Assembly (NCBI RefSeq): GCF_020283565.1
Contig: NC_060060.1
Coordinates: 6,882,001-6,946,000, forward strand
Direction of reading: 5' to 3'
Origin: Trifolium pratense
Taxonomy: Eukaryota; Streptophyta; Magnoliopsida; Fabales; Fabaceae
Length of the DNA: 64,000 bases
Made by a program: the position numbers and the translations under genes. The stretch's first letter is position 1, and the number at the start of each line of letters is the position of its first letter. The notes beneath the pieces are model-generated. The model ran no database searches. It was not told where the DNA came from and was given only the letters and a program-made list of their open reading frames with translations. Below, piece by piece: positions 36,762 through 48,178 of this stretch.

Positions 36762-39700
36762 ATGACATCGGTCAATATGTCAAAAAAAGGATTTGTTCCA
36801 CTCAACCAAGATGAAATAAAGAGGTTGAAATCTTTTCTTAGTGAATTGGAGACACCAACAACGGTTACAACTTCTCTGGCATATTCAGGTATGTTTCCGT
36901 TTCCACTTTCTCTTGGTAAGTCTCAATTTTCTGTTGGATTTAATGCTTCGGATAAACCCTATAACCAATATTGGATACTGGATTCTGGAGCCACTGACCA
37001 CATGACACCCTTACCCACACAATTTTCCACTTATTCACCTTGTCTCAGTAACAAGAAAATATCCACAGCAGATGGTACCCTTTTAACTGTAGCAGGTCAA
37101 GGAGATATCCAAATAAGTCCATCTATAATCCTACGAAATGTCCTTCACATTCCCAAATTGTCTACTAGCCTAATTTCCATACAAAAACTCACCAAAAACC
37201 TATCATGTAATGCTATTTTTTATGACAATGCTTGTGTTTTTCAAGATAAGCATTCGGGGAGGACAATTGGAAATGCGAAAGAATTGAATGGTCTTTATTA
37301 CTTGGATAACCAAAATCTCCCCCCAAATCCACTCAACAACAACAACTCACTTTTTTTCGGAATCAATTAAGACCAACAGGGAGAAAGTCTTTCTATACCA
37401 TCGTCGCCTTGGTCATCCTTCATTTAGAGTCATGAAACAAATATTTCCTTCCTTTTTTAAAAATTTAGATGTTGAGAGTCTTTGTTGTGAGGTGTGTGAA
37501 CTTGCTAAACACAAACGTGCCTCTTTCCCGGTCAGTAACAAAGTGAGTACTTCTCCATTTTATTTAATTCATACTGATGTGTGGGGTCCTTCTAATGTTC
37601 CAAATATATCGGGTGCTCGATGGTTTGTAACCTTCATCGATGATTGCACTCGGGTTACATGGGTCTACTTACTAAGACAAAAGTCCGAGGTTACCTCTGT
37701 GTTTCTACATTTTTTCTCATTGGTAAAAAACCAGTTTGGAGTGAGTATTAAGAGGGTCAGGTCTGATAATGCCAAAGATTACTTCAATCAAGGACTTAAT
37801 TCCTTTTGTCAAAAAAAGGGTATTATTCATGAGTCCTCTTGTGTCAAAACACCCCAACAAAATGGGATTGCTGAGAGAAAAAACAGGCATTTGTTAGATC
37901 AAACACGTGCTATATTATTCCAAAATAAGGTTCCCAAGAAGTATTGGGGAGAGGCGGTTTTAACCGCATCGTATCTCATAAATCGTTTACCTTCTAGTGT
38001 CCTTGCCTCTAAAACTCCTATGGAGGTTCTATTCTCATTTTATCCTGATGTGTCCACCTCTTGTAATCTCATTCCTAGAATATTTGGGTGTAAGTCGTTC
38101 GTCCATATCCATAGTGATGGTAGAGGGAAACTTGATCCTAGAGCCTTAAAGTGTGTCTTTATAGGGTATTCTTCCACCCAAAAGGGTTACAAATGTTATC
38201 ATCCACCGTCTCATAAATTCTTTGTCTCCCGAGATGTCACCTTCCATGAACATGAAAGTTACTTCATTCAAACTCATCTTCAGGGGGAGAGCACAAGTAA
38301 GGAAGATGAGTCTCTTATACTCCCTGACCTTAATTTCGGGCCAGAAGTTGAGGCTGAAACTAGAGGTGACAATGTTGAGACTGAAATTGATCTTGAAAAT
38401 ATTGAAACTAAAGTTGACAATGTTGAGACTGAAATTGATTCTGAGAAAGATGAAAATGTTGGTGTTGATGTGAGATATGGGAAGAATTTAGTATACACAA
38501 GAAAAAAGACCATTCCTGAATCTACTCATATCCATGAGTCCGATCCAACATTACATGAGGTAACTTTCCTTGACCCTTCAAACTCTAGTGATTCAATTTC
38601 AGAATTTCTCATACCCAGGAACCAGAATCTAGCTCAACCATACAAAGGGAACCAGAATCCATTCTGATAAAACATAAAAACCCAAAATCCAGAGAAATAA
38701 CACCAGTAGACTCTAAAGATTTACATCTCCCAATTGCCCATAGGAAAAATACTAGCCACTTTACCCTCTATCCAATTACTTATGCTTTGAACAATTATCA
38801 ACTACCCATAAAGCCTTCCTCACAAGTCTAAACACTACCACAATACCTACTTCCTTGTCTGAGGCATTGTCTGACAGGAAATGGAAACAAGCCATGGATT
38901 TGGAAATGGAGGCACTTGATAAGAACAATACTTGGGAATTGGTCTCTCTACCAAATGGAAAGAAACCTGTAGGGTGCAAATGGGTATACACTGTAAAATA
39001 CAAGGCTGATGGATCTATTGAGAGGTACAAGGCAAGATTGGTAGCCAAAGGGTTCACTCAGACTTATGGAATAGATTACTCTGAGACATTTGCTCCAGTT
39101 GCAAAAATGAACACTGTTAGGGTGATATTATCTTTAGCAGCTAATTACAATTGGAACTTGCAGCAATTTGATGTAAAAAATGCTTTCCTTCATGGAGAAC
39201 TTGAAGAAGAGATCTACATGGATGTACCCCCTGGATATCGTGAAGATATTGCTGCCAACACCGTGTGTAAGTTAAAAAAGGCTTTATATGGACTAAAGCA
39301 ATCACCACGAGCTTGGTTTGGAAGATTCACCAAAGTTATGGTTGGTTTGGGCTTCAAACAAAGTCAAGGAGACCATACTTTATTTGTTAAACACTCTAAG
39401 TCAGGGGGAGTCACAGTGTTATTGGTGTATGTGGACGACATTATCGTAACAGGCGATAATGAAGAGGAGCAACAAATGTTAAGTCAACACTTAGCCAAGG
39501 AATTTGAGATTAAGACCTTGGGAAAATTGAAGTATTTTTTGGGAATAGAAGTGGCTCACTCTAAGAAAGGAATTTTCATATCCCAACAAAAATACATTAC
39601 CGACCTTTTGCAAGAGACTGGCAAGACAGCATGCAAGCCTGCATGTACACCAATTGATCCAAATATAAAGTTGGGGAATGCAGAAGAAGATGTTGCGGTT

Positions 39701-40384
39701 AATAAGGAAAGGTATCAAAGATTGGTCGGCAAACTAATATATTTATCACATACTAGACCTGATGTTGCTTTTGCTGTAAGCTTGGTCAGCCAATTCATGC
39801 ACCAACCAAAGGAGATTCATCTACAAGCTGCACTCCGAATTGTTCAATATTTGAAAGGAACTCCAGGTAGAGGAATTTTGTTCGAACGAAATGGAAGTGT
39901 GGGACTTGAAGCATATACTGATGCTGACTATGCAGGGTCAATTGTGGATAGGAGATCAACTACAGGATATTGCACTTTTTTAGGTGGAAATCTTGTGACT
40001 TGAAAGAGTAAAAAACAAAGTGTGGTATCCAGATCTAGTGCTGAAGCAGAGTTCAGGGCAATGGCACAAGGTATATGTGAATTACTATGGCTGAAAAGCA
40101 TCTTGGAAGACTTGAGGATAAAGAGTGATGAACCAATGAAACTCTATTGTGATAATAAATCTGCTATTAGCATAGCTCATAATCCAGTACAACATGATAG
40201 GACCAAACATATTGAAGTTGACCGACACTTCATCAAAGAAAAATTAGATAGTGGTCTAATTTGCACTCCATATGTCTCTTCCCAAGGCAACCTTGCAGAT
40301 CTTCTAACTAAGGGGCTGAATGGCAATAACTTTGAAAGAATTGTTTCCAAGTTGGGAATGATAAATATTCATTCACCAGCTTGA
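36762..40384 (+). pseudogene. Copia pol remnants (protease, integrase, reverse transcriptase, RNase H)
   Basis: Three frames follow one another. 36762-37370: a short N-terminal piece without zinc knuckle, then protease WILDSGATDHM. 37288-38667 (different frame): integrase zinc finger (HRRLGHPS, CCEVCELAK), catalytic core with DVWGP, SDNAKDY and QNGIAERKN. 38855-40003 and 40022-40384 (one frame): reverse transcriptase with KARLVAKGFTQ, FDVKNAFLHG and YVDDIIV, then RNase H with TDADYAG and SSAEAEFRAMA. The last frame is split by TGA at 40001-40003 where related proteins have a tryptophan codon, a one-base change. At least two frameshifts and the missing gag make it non-autonomous. Confidence 0.88.
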
Positions 40385-40391
40385 GGGGGAG

Positions 40392-40552
40392 TGTTGTAAA
40401 TAAATAGTAAATATTCTATTATTAGGAGTAATCTTCTATTAGTAATTTGTATTTGGCCCATGAGCCCATTAGGTTAGAATAGCCTATATAAACACATTAG
40501 TGATTGTAAATTATTCATAACTTGAAATATAATAATATATTCAGTTTTCACA
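40392..40552 (+). repeat. 3' LTR of the copia element
   Basis: 161 bp copy of the 5' LTR with one noticed substitution, at 40525. It is preceded by the polypurine tract at 40381-40391. Confidence 0.92.
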
Positions 40553-40653
40553 TGTTCTATACACCTAAGCCTCATGGCTCATGTTCTGGACCAAATGTGG
40601 CTTGTTGGTGCTTCAAGAATCATGCTTATTGTTGCAAAGGTTGCTACATGTAG
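40552..40653 (+). CDS. Possible cysteine-rich peptide (33 codons) at the edge of the copia LTR
   Basis: The ATG is formed by the last base of the 3' LTR and the first two flanking bases. The frame codes CSGPNVACWCFKNHAYCCKGC, six cysteines in 21 residues (C-X6-C-X-C-X6-CC-X2-C), close to the spacing of small secreted plant cysteine-rich peptides. There is no signal peptide in the frame. It could be the last exon of a peptide gene whose upstream part was displaced by the insertion, or chance. Confidence 0.25.
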   Translation: MFYTPKPHGSCSGPNVACWCFKNHAYCCKGCYM

Positions 40654-41326
40654 TTTCACTCGAGAGTAATGGATCTCATTCGAGTCTCCTAATCATCTGA
40701 ATGAAACTGGTGAGATGTATCCGGAGTTCTTGACTGATGTAAACCTATCAGTATTAGGATCTGTTTACTGTGGTATTTATAATCCTTTTGTAGATTGCAC
40801 TTTGCGGATGCATAAAACAGTCCCCTAGATGTGTATTAGGATCAAGTGTTAGGCGACCATTATTTTACAACTTGGTGTAAGAACTAAGGTCTCAACCGTG
40901 ATGTGTTCTGTTAGGACTTATAATAAATGGGAAGATTGTAAATCAGTAAGTAGTAAAGATGGTTACTAATTAGGACCATACCCCTCCCATTGTGCAGGTT
41001 AATAAGTCATTTTATGAAAGTCGTAAACTATAGAATGCTCTGGTGAGGGGAGAGTGCTCCCTTGGGGTAACCTTAAGTGCAAGGTTATCATCTTGTTCAT
41101 TCCTATTATTTCCATTCTGTGATAATACCATAAAGCTATTCAAGGAATTATTCATTTGATAATCTCTCCTCCATAAAGCTATTCATTTGATTCCTATTAT
41201 TTTCATTTTATTTGAGCCATAAATAAAATGATAATCTCTCTTCCATTCCCTATTCAAGGAATAAGAAATAAAAGGGAACTGCAGGTTGTTGTGGGTTATT
41301 TTGAATATTAGAAAGTGGTTATTTGG

Positions 41327-41365
<39 letters not shown>

Positions 41366-42057
41366 CTCTCAAATTCTTGGAAGGGAGAGAACCAAGACTC
41401 TCAAATTTCTTGGGAAGTGGGAACCTATTGTAATATTACTATTAATTTGTATTTTGGTACCAGTTTCTATCAGTGAGCTGCTGGGAATCTGAGTTCTAGT
41501 TTCTACCACTCAAATATGCAATATAGATCTGTGGGTAGCCAGTAGCCTTCAAACTTCAAAGGCATTCAGATTCTAGGAAGGTATTAAGATGTCTTATGGT
41601 CAATGACCAGCCAATGAAGGTATTTATTGAGTGCAATTCCAGCGAACACATTTTTTCTTGATTTCAAGACCACCACTCAGATGTAGCATTATATACATTT
41701 ATGTATGCACGTATGTAATAATGGTTGTATGTTTGTAGATATGTACATATGTACTTGTATGTATGTATATATGCATACATGACTAAGATTTAAACATAAA
41801 GCCATGCAACTTTTCTAAGTGATTGTTATAACTTTTCGAAAAAATCCTGTTACGGTTTAAAAAACTTCTATCTTGACCATCTATGTATAGTCATGTGGTC
41901 AAGATTTACTCCTCTCGCTCCACAATATACACATATCCAAAATGTGTTGTTTATAATATATGTATGGAGTTCTGTGTCTATTGTGAAGTATCCATCTGAG
42001 GAACTGATTTGTTTCTCTACTCATTATTTACGTAGTATCTTTCATGTGTCTTTGCAG
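40654..42057. other. Gene-poor interval
   Basis: No gene is supported. A (GA)n run at 41329-41358 and a TATG/TACATA-rich stretch around 41690-41790 are the only clear patterns. Confidence 0.4.
41329..41358 (+). repeat. (GA)n microsatellite
   Basis: About 15 uninterrupted GA units. Confidence 0.9.
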
Positions 42058-42806
42058 GATGTGCTGGATAATCTATCCAAAGAGGTGGGCTCATCCGTGA
42101 GGATTGTAAGCTTTCTCAGAATGGAAGTCAGGGAAGGTATTGTAAGGTGAGACCCGTACCTTTTTGGACATTTATCTTCTCCTTCCTTCTTTTTTTTTTT
42201 AGCGTCGTGTTATATACTACGTTGTTGTCATTGAACCAACAGAAGAATAAACTGAAACCGACTGAATATGTATTGATGATGAACAATTTCCTTGCTATAT
42301 GCCTATTCTCTTTATCTACTTAAATGATTTCCGCACCCTCCCTTCCTAAAGCTGCCAAGTGCGAAGTGTCCTTTTTATTATGTCTTCCCACTTATTTTCT
42401 TGTCCTTCTTCATTCGTAACCAGCTGCCCTTCTCTCCGCCGGCCTTGCTCTTGCGACACAATAACCAGCTGACCAGTTTAAAGTCCTAAATTTCTCCATT
42501 TGACTAGATAAAAATCATGTAATGCATATATAGCCTAAAGCATTATCAACCCAAAATCATGTCTTCAATCTAACTTCCTGTGATCAGATCCAAGTTCCTT
42601 TCTTGCTTGGCAGCATCCTATTCCATGATTGACACCCTCGCAAGTATTGAGAATGGAAGAATAGAAACTTGGACTGAATTCTCGTCATGTTCTTCATATC
42701 AGAAAATGTAGTTGATTTTTTTGTTATTTGATTTTAACTATTTTATGGACATCCAATTTTCAGGCAAGAAACAGATGCATCTGAGTCTGTTGCTCAGGTA
42801 GCCTAA
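42058..42806 (+). CDS. Possible 3' exons of an unidentified gene
   Basis: Exon 42058-42146 follows a TTTGCAG acceptor and ends at a GTGAGA donor. A second piece, 42764-42806, follows TTTTCAG and ends in TAA. Joined they read DVLDNLSKEVGSSVRIVSFL, MEVREGIVR and QETDASESVAQVA in one frame, with good splice sites. No family is recognised and the upstream exons were not found, so this may be the relic of a gene broken by the copia insertion. Intron 42147-42763 has no notable content. Confidence 0.3.
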
Positions 42807-43487
42807 TTTAAGGTGATTTAGTGCAATAATGGAGGAAACTTAACAGAGATAATAAGGTTTGTTTTTAGAGGCTTCTGTTCTCCAACTCATAATATTCAAA
42901 GACGCATGCTCCATGTATTGATCCTGGAAAGTAGAGGTACAAGACTCTGTTGAAAATTTTGCTCCATTTTGTAAAAATTCAATGGTTTCTGTTAGTATGT
43001 ACTAGCGAACTCTGGACTCTGGTGTACTCTCCTGGTCTTCCCCATCAGCAAAAAGCCCAAGAAAGTCATAGTCGCATTACATTTGTGTAGCTTTCAGGTT
43101 ACTTGCTTTTTGTTATTCTCTCTTCGGTTATTGTTTTTCTTAGTTCAAAGAAAATAACTATTTTGATCATGCAAAGCTGAAAAATATATTGATATACGAG
43201 CTTCTCTTTTAAATATGACAAACAATAGTCCAAAAGCAGACACATCTGTGGTTACCTTTGCCAGATGCAGTGGCGGGAAACTTTATCAAATATAATAATT
43301 TATTCCTTCGGCCGGTGCTACGTTGGACCATTTTCATAAGTGGTCAACTCTGGACAACTGTTTGAAATTATCATAAATTCTAACAATTGTCGATAATATT
43401 CTTTAAGATAAATAATTAACACACTCCTATCCTTACAGATAAAACAATGACAAGATTGAAAATGTGTAGTTCATAATAGAGTTAAAT

Positions 43488-43645
43488 ATGTTTTTGGTCC
43501 TTATTAATATCTCAAATTTTATTTTTAGTTCTTATAAATTTTTTTCGCAACTTTTGATCCTCAAATATTTTCTATTACAATTTTTGGTCCTGCTTTTTAT
43601 TCAACATTTGTGTACTTTCAAATTTTTGAATGATTTTTTGTATTA
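43488..43645 (+). repeat. Mutator-like element end fragment
   Basis: Repeated phrases such as TTTTTGGTCC, TTTTAGTTC and TTTTTGGTCCTGC at roughly 50-base steps are typical of terminal regions of legume Mutator-like elements. No partner end was found. Confidence 0.4.
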
Positions 43646-44542
43646 ATGTTTGTAATATTATAAAACCATCTCCTACATATCTTTTCTCCCCCTAAATTTT
43701 TTATTTTGCCCTTGTAAAAAACTTTGGAACGCATTTTTCTAAGTTTTTTAGTTCAAATTCGAAAAACACGTTTCAAATTTTTTTCAAGAGAGGCAAAAAA
43801 GATGTTGGGGGGAGGGAGAATTTTTCTTGAGCTAAAGATGAAATCCGTAAGTCATGAATTCAAACCCAATCAGAAAACAAAATACTAACAATTACTAACT
43901 TTAACTGTTCTTTTTATCACAAAATTGGATCCTCTCCTTTCAATGATACTCTCCTCTTTCAACAAATTGTGTCTAAAATTTTATCACTCTCTTTCACTGT
44001 TTTTTTTAAACATTTCTCTCTCTTGATCGTATCTCTAAAATTTAGAGAAATAAAAACAATTTGTAGAAGAAGAAAAAATGAAAGAATTATTAAAAGAAAA
44101 GGATCCAAATCGGTTTATCACCATAATGTATACCGACATATATATGTAATATACGGAGATAAATGTAGCTAATCATCAATGCAAGCTCCGGCGAGCCGTT
44201 CTCACACTCCATAAATAGTGAATGAGATGTTATCCAATAAACCAGTAATATGACAACTTGATATATACATGCTAATGGAAATTTTTTACCATTAATATTT
44301 TTAGTCACTAAACATATAGTTAAACTATAACACTTATTGTAAAATGAAGGAGTAAAAAACATAGAAAAATGATTGAATTTTTTTTTGTCAAGTGATTTGA
44401 ATTACATTTTTAAAATAAACAAATAAAATGTTTGAAATTTAAATACCGGCTCATGTATAAAACACGATACTGAAATAAACTCACGGATACGCGATCAACT
44501 CTTATAATACAGGTATGTAATAATAATTGTATAATAAAAAGT

Positions 44543-44901
44543 AGGCTTTAATGCACTTTTGATCCCTCTATTTTGAAAAACCTGAACTTTTGATCTCTCT
44601 ATTTTAAAAGTCAACTTTTTTATCCCCTATTTTGAAAAACGTGAACTTTTGATCCCCTATGTTAGATTTTTCTGAATTTTAGTACCCGAACTCAATTTGG
44701 TCAAATTTTTGCTGATGTGTCAACAATTGGTATCATATGACGATTAACCCGGCGAAATTCGAAGTGGCAAGGTTCAATGAAACGAGCAATTTCGGATTAT
44801 GGCAGAGAAGGGTTACAGAAGCGTTGCGCGAAACGAAGCCGGCAGACATGGATGATACAGATTGGGCAGAGATGAACGAAAACAGTAAAATTAACCTCTA
44901 T

Positions 44902-44934
<33 letters not shown>

Positions 44935-45316
44935 CACAATAAAAAATCAGTAAATTACCCAAAAAAAATTAACGATTGAAAACAAAGTCAATGAACGATT
45001 GAGAGGAAGCGAACAAAGACAAATGATGTTAATACGAGCGTGATTATTTGTGTTTCTGATTTCTTAGGGTGTCATGATTTGGGAACCGACACGGAAATGT
45101 TTTGTCAACATGGAAATTGCTACGTCATTAATGAGCTTGACACATCAGCAAAAATCTTACAAAATTGAGTTGTGAGACTAAAATTCAGAAAAATCTAAAA
45201 TAGGGGATCAAAAGTTCATATTTTTCAAAATAGGGGATCAAAAAGTTGACTTTTAAAAATAGGAGATCAAAAATTCATGTTTTTCAAAATAGGGGATCAA
45301 AAGTACATTAAAGTCT
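44543..45316. mobile_element. Non-autonomous Mutator-like element carrying a captured copia gag fragment
   Basis: Terminal inverted repeats of about 170 bp start AGGCTTTAATGCACTTTTGA at 44543; the right end reads AGACTTTAATGTACTTTTGA on the complement (from 45316). The element is 774 bp and flanked by the perfect 7-base repeat AAAAAGT (44536-44542 and 45317-45323). Long repeats with internal GATCCCCTATTTT phrases resemble legume Mutator-like elements; a 7-base rather than 9-base duplication leaves the superfamily slightly open. The middle holds a retrotransposon gag fragment. Confidence 0.75.
44737..44890 (+). pseudogene. Captured fragment of a copia gag gene
   Basis: The frame from 44737 reads KFEVARFNETSNFGLWQRRV and then ETKPADMDDTDWAEMNE. 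This is the N-terminal part of Ty1/copia gag (KF.V..FNG..NFGLWQ...). It breaks off into unrelated sequence with an AT repeat. It lies wholly between the inverted repeats of the Mutator-like element, so it was acquired rather than left by an insertion. Confidence 0.7.
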
Positions 45317-45695
45317 AAAAAGTATCGGTATAAAGCACTATACCCAAAAAAAAAAGTACTAGTATAAAGCAAGCTTTTTATTCATTGCTATCATTCTTTA
45401 TACAGTACTTTATAGAATGTAGAATACATAATACTAGTAGAACGAAAGAATGTATTGGAAAGTTTTTTTTGTTTTTGTTTTTTGTTTTTTTATAGTTAAT
45501 GTATTGGAAATTAGAAATATAGAATCAACCATCCTTCAAATATGATAAGCTGGCAACTCCTTACAGACACAAGCTGACCGACACCGTCAACGTAGGTTAA
45601 TGTCACGTAAAGGTGATCTAATCAGCAGTCTTTCGTGAGTTCACATGCATTTTATTGTTTTAGGTTAAATAAGTAAATGTCTATCTAGTTTCAAT

Positions 45696-45830
45696 TTTTT
45701 TTGTCAAGTAGTTTAGTAACTAAAAAATCCACCTTAAAGATAAATAAATAGAGTATTTTTGGTTCGAATCCAAACTCCTGCACATATAATACGATATCCC
45801 TGCTAACTGAGCTAAGCTCACGGGAACGTC
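45696..45830 (-). mobile_element. tRNA-derived SINE
   Basis: On the minus strand the head carries an A box TAGCTCAGTTAG (45814-45803) and a B box GGATTCGAACC (45771-45761) about 32 bases apart, as in tRNA genes, after a GTTCCCGTGAGC start. A tRNA-unrelated body follows, ending near a run of A (45690-45700). The cloverleaf cannot form properly, so this is a SINE rather than a tRNA gene. Limits are approximate. Confidence 0.65.
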
Positions 45831-46652
45831 TATATAGTTTCATTGATAGATGAAAAAAAGGAAACCAACAACGGCAAGAATAGGAGAATGGATCTCTCCA
45901 TTTTTTTCCCCTCAATTTTCCTCAATTTTTACATCTCAATCCTTAACCAACTACTTTTTTTTTTCTTTTTCAAATTCCAACTTTATTCTCTTTTTATAAT
46001 ATGAATGGTCTTGATTACACATTATTCTCTCAATTTGTTTTTTACAATTGAGAGAATTCATTCTCGTAAGAACAAGACTTATAAAACTTCATCTAAATTT
46101 TATTTTATTTTTTTGGTTTACAATGTTGGCAATGAGAATGAAACCTAAGACCTCATACATACTACTCAAATCCCTCACCACTAGATCAAATCTAGTGGCT
46201 TCGTCAATAGTTTAAAAAAACCTCTTATAGATTATTATAAGAATAAAATTCTATTTAATTAAATTGTTTGTCCCAACATTATCTATATACATAAGTCTCT
46301 CTTTGAAACATTGCTGTTTATGTTTCACGCGTACATGAATACAGAATAATCAAATATTAGCTTGTCACAAACAACAAACTAGAAAACGGGAAAGAAGCAT
46401 CCCATCGATCTTACTGGCATTTATTATTTGTTTTCAACTTAATAATTAATTAAATTAATCCCAACGCGACGCGGACGGACACTATCACAATGTCAACCAT
46501 ATGCGTATGTATATAACTCTGCACTGGCCACAGTTGAATCTCTCAAAAATACTTTCCAATTCCAAATATAGCTTAGCTTCATTCCTGTATTTTACTAAAT
46601 TGTTATTAGAAGATTTCATTATATTAATTAATTAATTAATCTATATACACAT
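45831..46652. other. Promoter region of the DUF4228 gene
   Basis: AT-rich sequence. GTATATAAC at about 46509-46517 is a plausible TATA box some 140 bases before the ATG. Another repeat-like stretch with a B-box-like phrase is at about 46120-46200 but is too degenerate to name. Confidence 0.4.
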
Positions 46653-47144
46653 ATGGGGAACTACATCTCTTGCAGTCTATCAGCAGGAGGAGGAAACAAG
46701 CAGTGGAGAGGTATAAAGGTGATATTCCCATGTGGAGAGATACGCAAAATTGAAGAAGCAGTGACAGCAGCTGAGCTTATGGTTGAGATGCCAAGTTTCT
46801 TCGTAGTAAACACTCGTTCACTACAGATTGGAAGAAGGTTTTGTGCCCTCAATGCCGATGAAGAACTTGAGTATGGCAACGTTTACGTGATGATTCCAAT
46901 GAAGAAGCTTAACTCCGCTGTCACAGCAGCTGATATGGGTACCTTGCTACTCACTGCTAAAAGGGTCTCTGCCAAAGGGAACAAGATTCTTCCTACTGCT
47001 GAATCTATCTTGGAAATGGAATCACAACCAAAGTTGAACTTGGATGACATTGATCAAGAGTTGTCTATGCACAGATTGTCTTTATGCAGCAGCAGGTCAA
47101 AGAAGCCTTTGTTGGAGACCATAGCAGAAGAAACAGTGTGCTGA
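46653..47144 (+). CDS. DUF4228 / PADRE domain protein
   Basis: The single exon codes 163 residues. The N-terminus MGNYISC has a glycine at position 2 and serine at 6, fitting N-myristoylation, with a cysteine that could be palmitoylated, so membrane attachment is likely. The DUF4228 (PADRE) domain covers about residues 18-110, with GIKVIFPCGEIRKIEEAVTA and a central PSFFVVNTRSLQIGRR block. The tail is polar and ends in a conserved-looking ETIAEETVC. This plant-only family is often induced by pathogens and abiotic stress; its biochemistry is unknown. Confidence 0.9.
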   Translation: MGNYISCSLSAGGGNKQWRGIKVIFPCGEIRKIEEAVTAAELMVEMPSFFVVNTRSLQIGRRFCALNADEELEYGNVYVMIPMKKLNSAVTAADMGTLLLTAKRVSAKGNKILPTAESILEMESQPKLNLDDIDQELSMHRLSLCSSRSKKPLLETIAEETVC

Positions 47145-48178
47145 AGCTGAATACAAATTCAAACCTTGCTTTCTTCTAATCTGAGCTACTAAGCACAAAG
47201 TCCAGCTTGTGGCTTTCTTTTTCTCTTTTTGTGATTGATTTGTGTCGTGCTCCATATTGTTATGAGTTACACACTTACACGGGCATATCATTTTTAGGAT
47301 TTTTATTTGTTATATGTATGATGATTAGATTTGTATGTATGAACTATAATCAACATTCAACTTAACTAATTCAAAACGTTATGTTATATTAGGCTATCTA
47401 ATATTCAATTCTCTGGCTCCAAAATTTTCAATCCATAAAGTTGAGTTTGGATTAAGGGCGAAATTATGATATGCCCATTTGGCAGTGGTGTCTGTCTACT
47501 ATTTTCAATTTTTTTGATGTATTTTAACCTATATCTCAAGTTATCTACTATACTTTAAAATACATTATGAAATGGGTTTTAGTAATAAGATGAAATATGA
47601 ACGAGAAATAGAACAATTGTACTATTCTCTTGCAAATTCTGTGGGCCCCCTTGTGATTTGGCTGACTCATCATATTCTAGAAGGTTTGTAATATTGGGCT
47701 TCATTACACATTACACCAAATCAAATCAAATCATACAAATGATGGTACGTCATAGTTGTGCATGTGGAACAACTAATTTCCTCACTGGTAGACGTTTGAT
47801 GCAGACCGAGGATGGATTCTACAGCCAAATTATCTTCATAGTCACTGCTCAAGAGTGCTATATATCCAACAAGATGTTTTATATAAAAAACAAAAATATT
47901 GCCGCAAAATTTAGTCACATGACCTACAACAATTTTTTTGGTTTTTCTACAGAACGACAAAATCTTTTATCGTAATACTTGCTATGATTTAATTGTTTAT
48001 ACGGTTGGTTAAATGTAACTGCTCAAAATTCAACGGAAAATATGAATTTAAGAAATTTACATTATGTACATAACTAGTAGCATGTCTGGGATCTAGATTC
48101 CTTACAGTTAGAGATTCCTTGCAACCAACAAGTTCGGATCCGCAAGCTCAATGCACCATGTTCCAAAGTTCTGACCAG
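47145..48178. other. Intergenic between convergent DUF4228 and MED33 genes
   Basis: Contains both 3' regions. Small ORFs at 47650-47980 are open on both strands and show no domain. No gene is supported. Confidence 0.5.

Larger units (their letters stand above)
36315..40552 (+). mobile_element. Decayed Ty1/copia LTR retrotransposon lacking most of gag
   Basis: The 4238-bp element is bounded by 161-bp LTRs (36315-36475 and 40392-40552) that differ at one noticed base (T36448 versus A40525). It has a primer binding site TGGCATCAGAGC at 36476-36487, close to the initiator tRNA-Met type TGGTATCAGAGC, and a polypurine tract TTGAGGGGGAG before the 3' LTR. The pol domains are in copia order: protease, integrase, reverse transcriptase, RNase H. 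Little of gag remains. Frames are broken at about 37300-37370 and 38667-38855 and by a TGA at 40001-40003. Flanks TAAAT (left) and TGTTC (right) do not match, so there is no target duplication. Confidence 0.9.

Noticed and set aside
43845..43890. Second SINE from a B-box-like phrase
   Set aside because: No A box at the right distance.
45749..45830. A functional tRNA gene
   Set aside because: A and B boxes are present, but the arms do not pair into a proper cloverleaf and a SINE-like tail follows.
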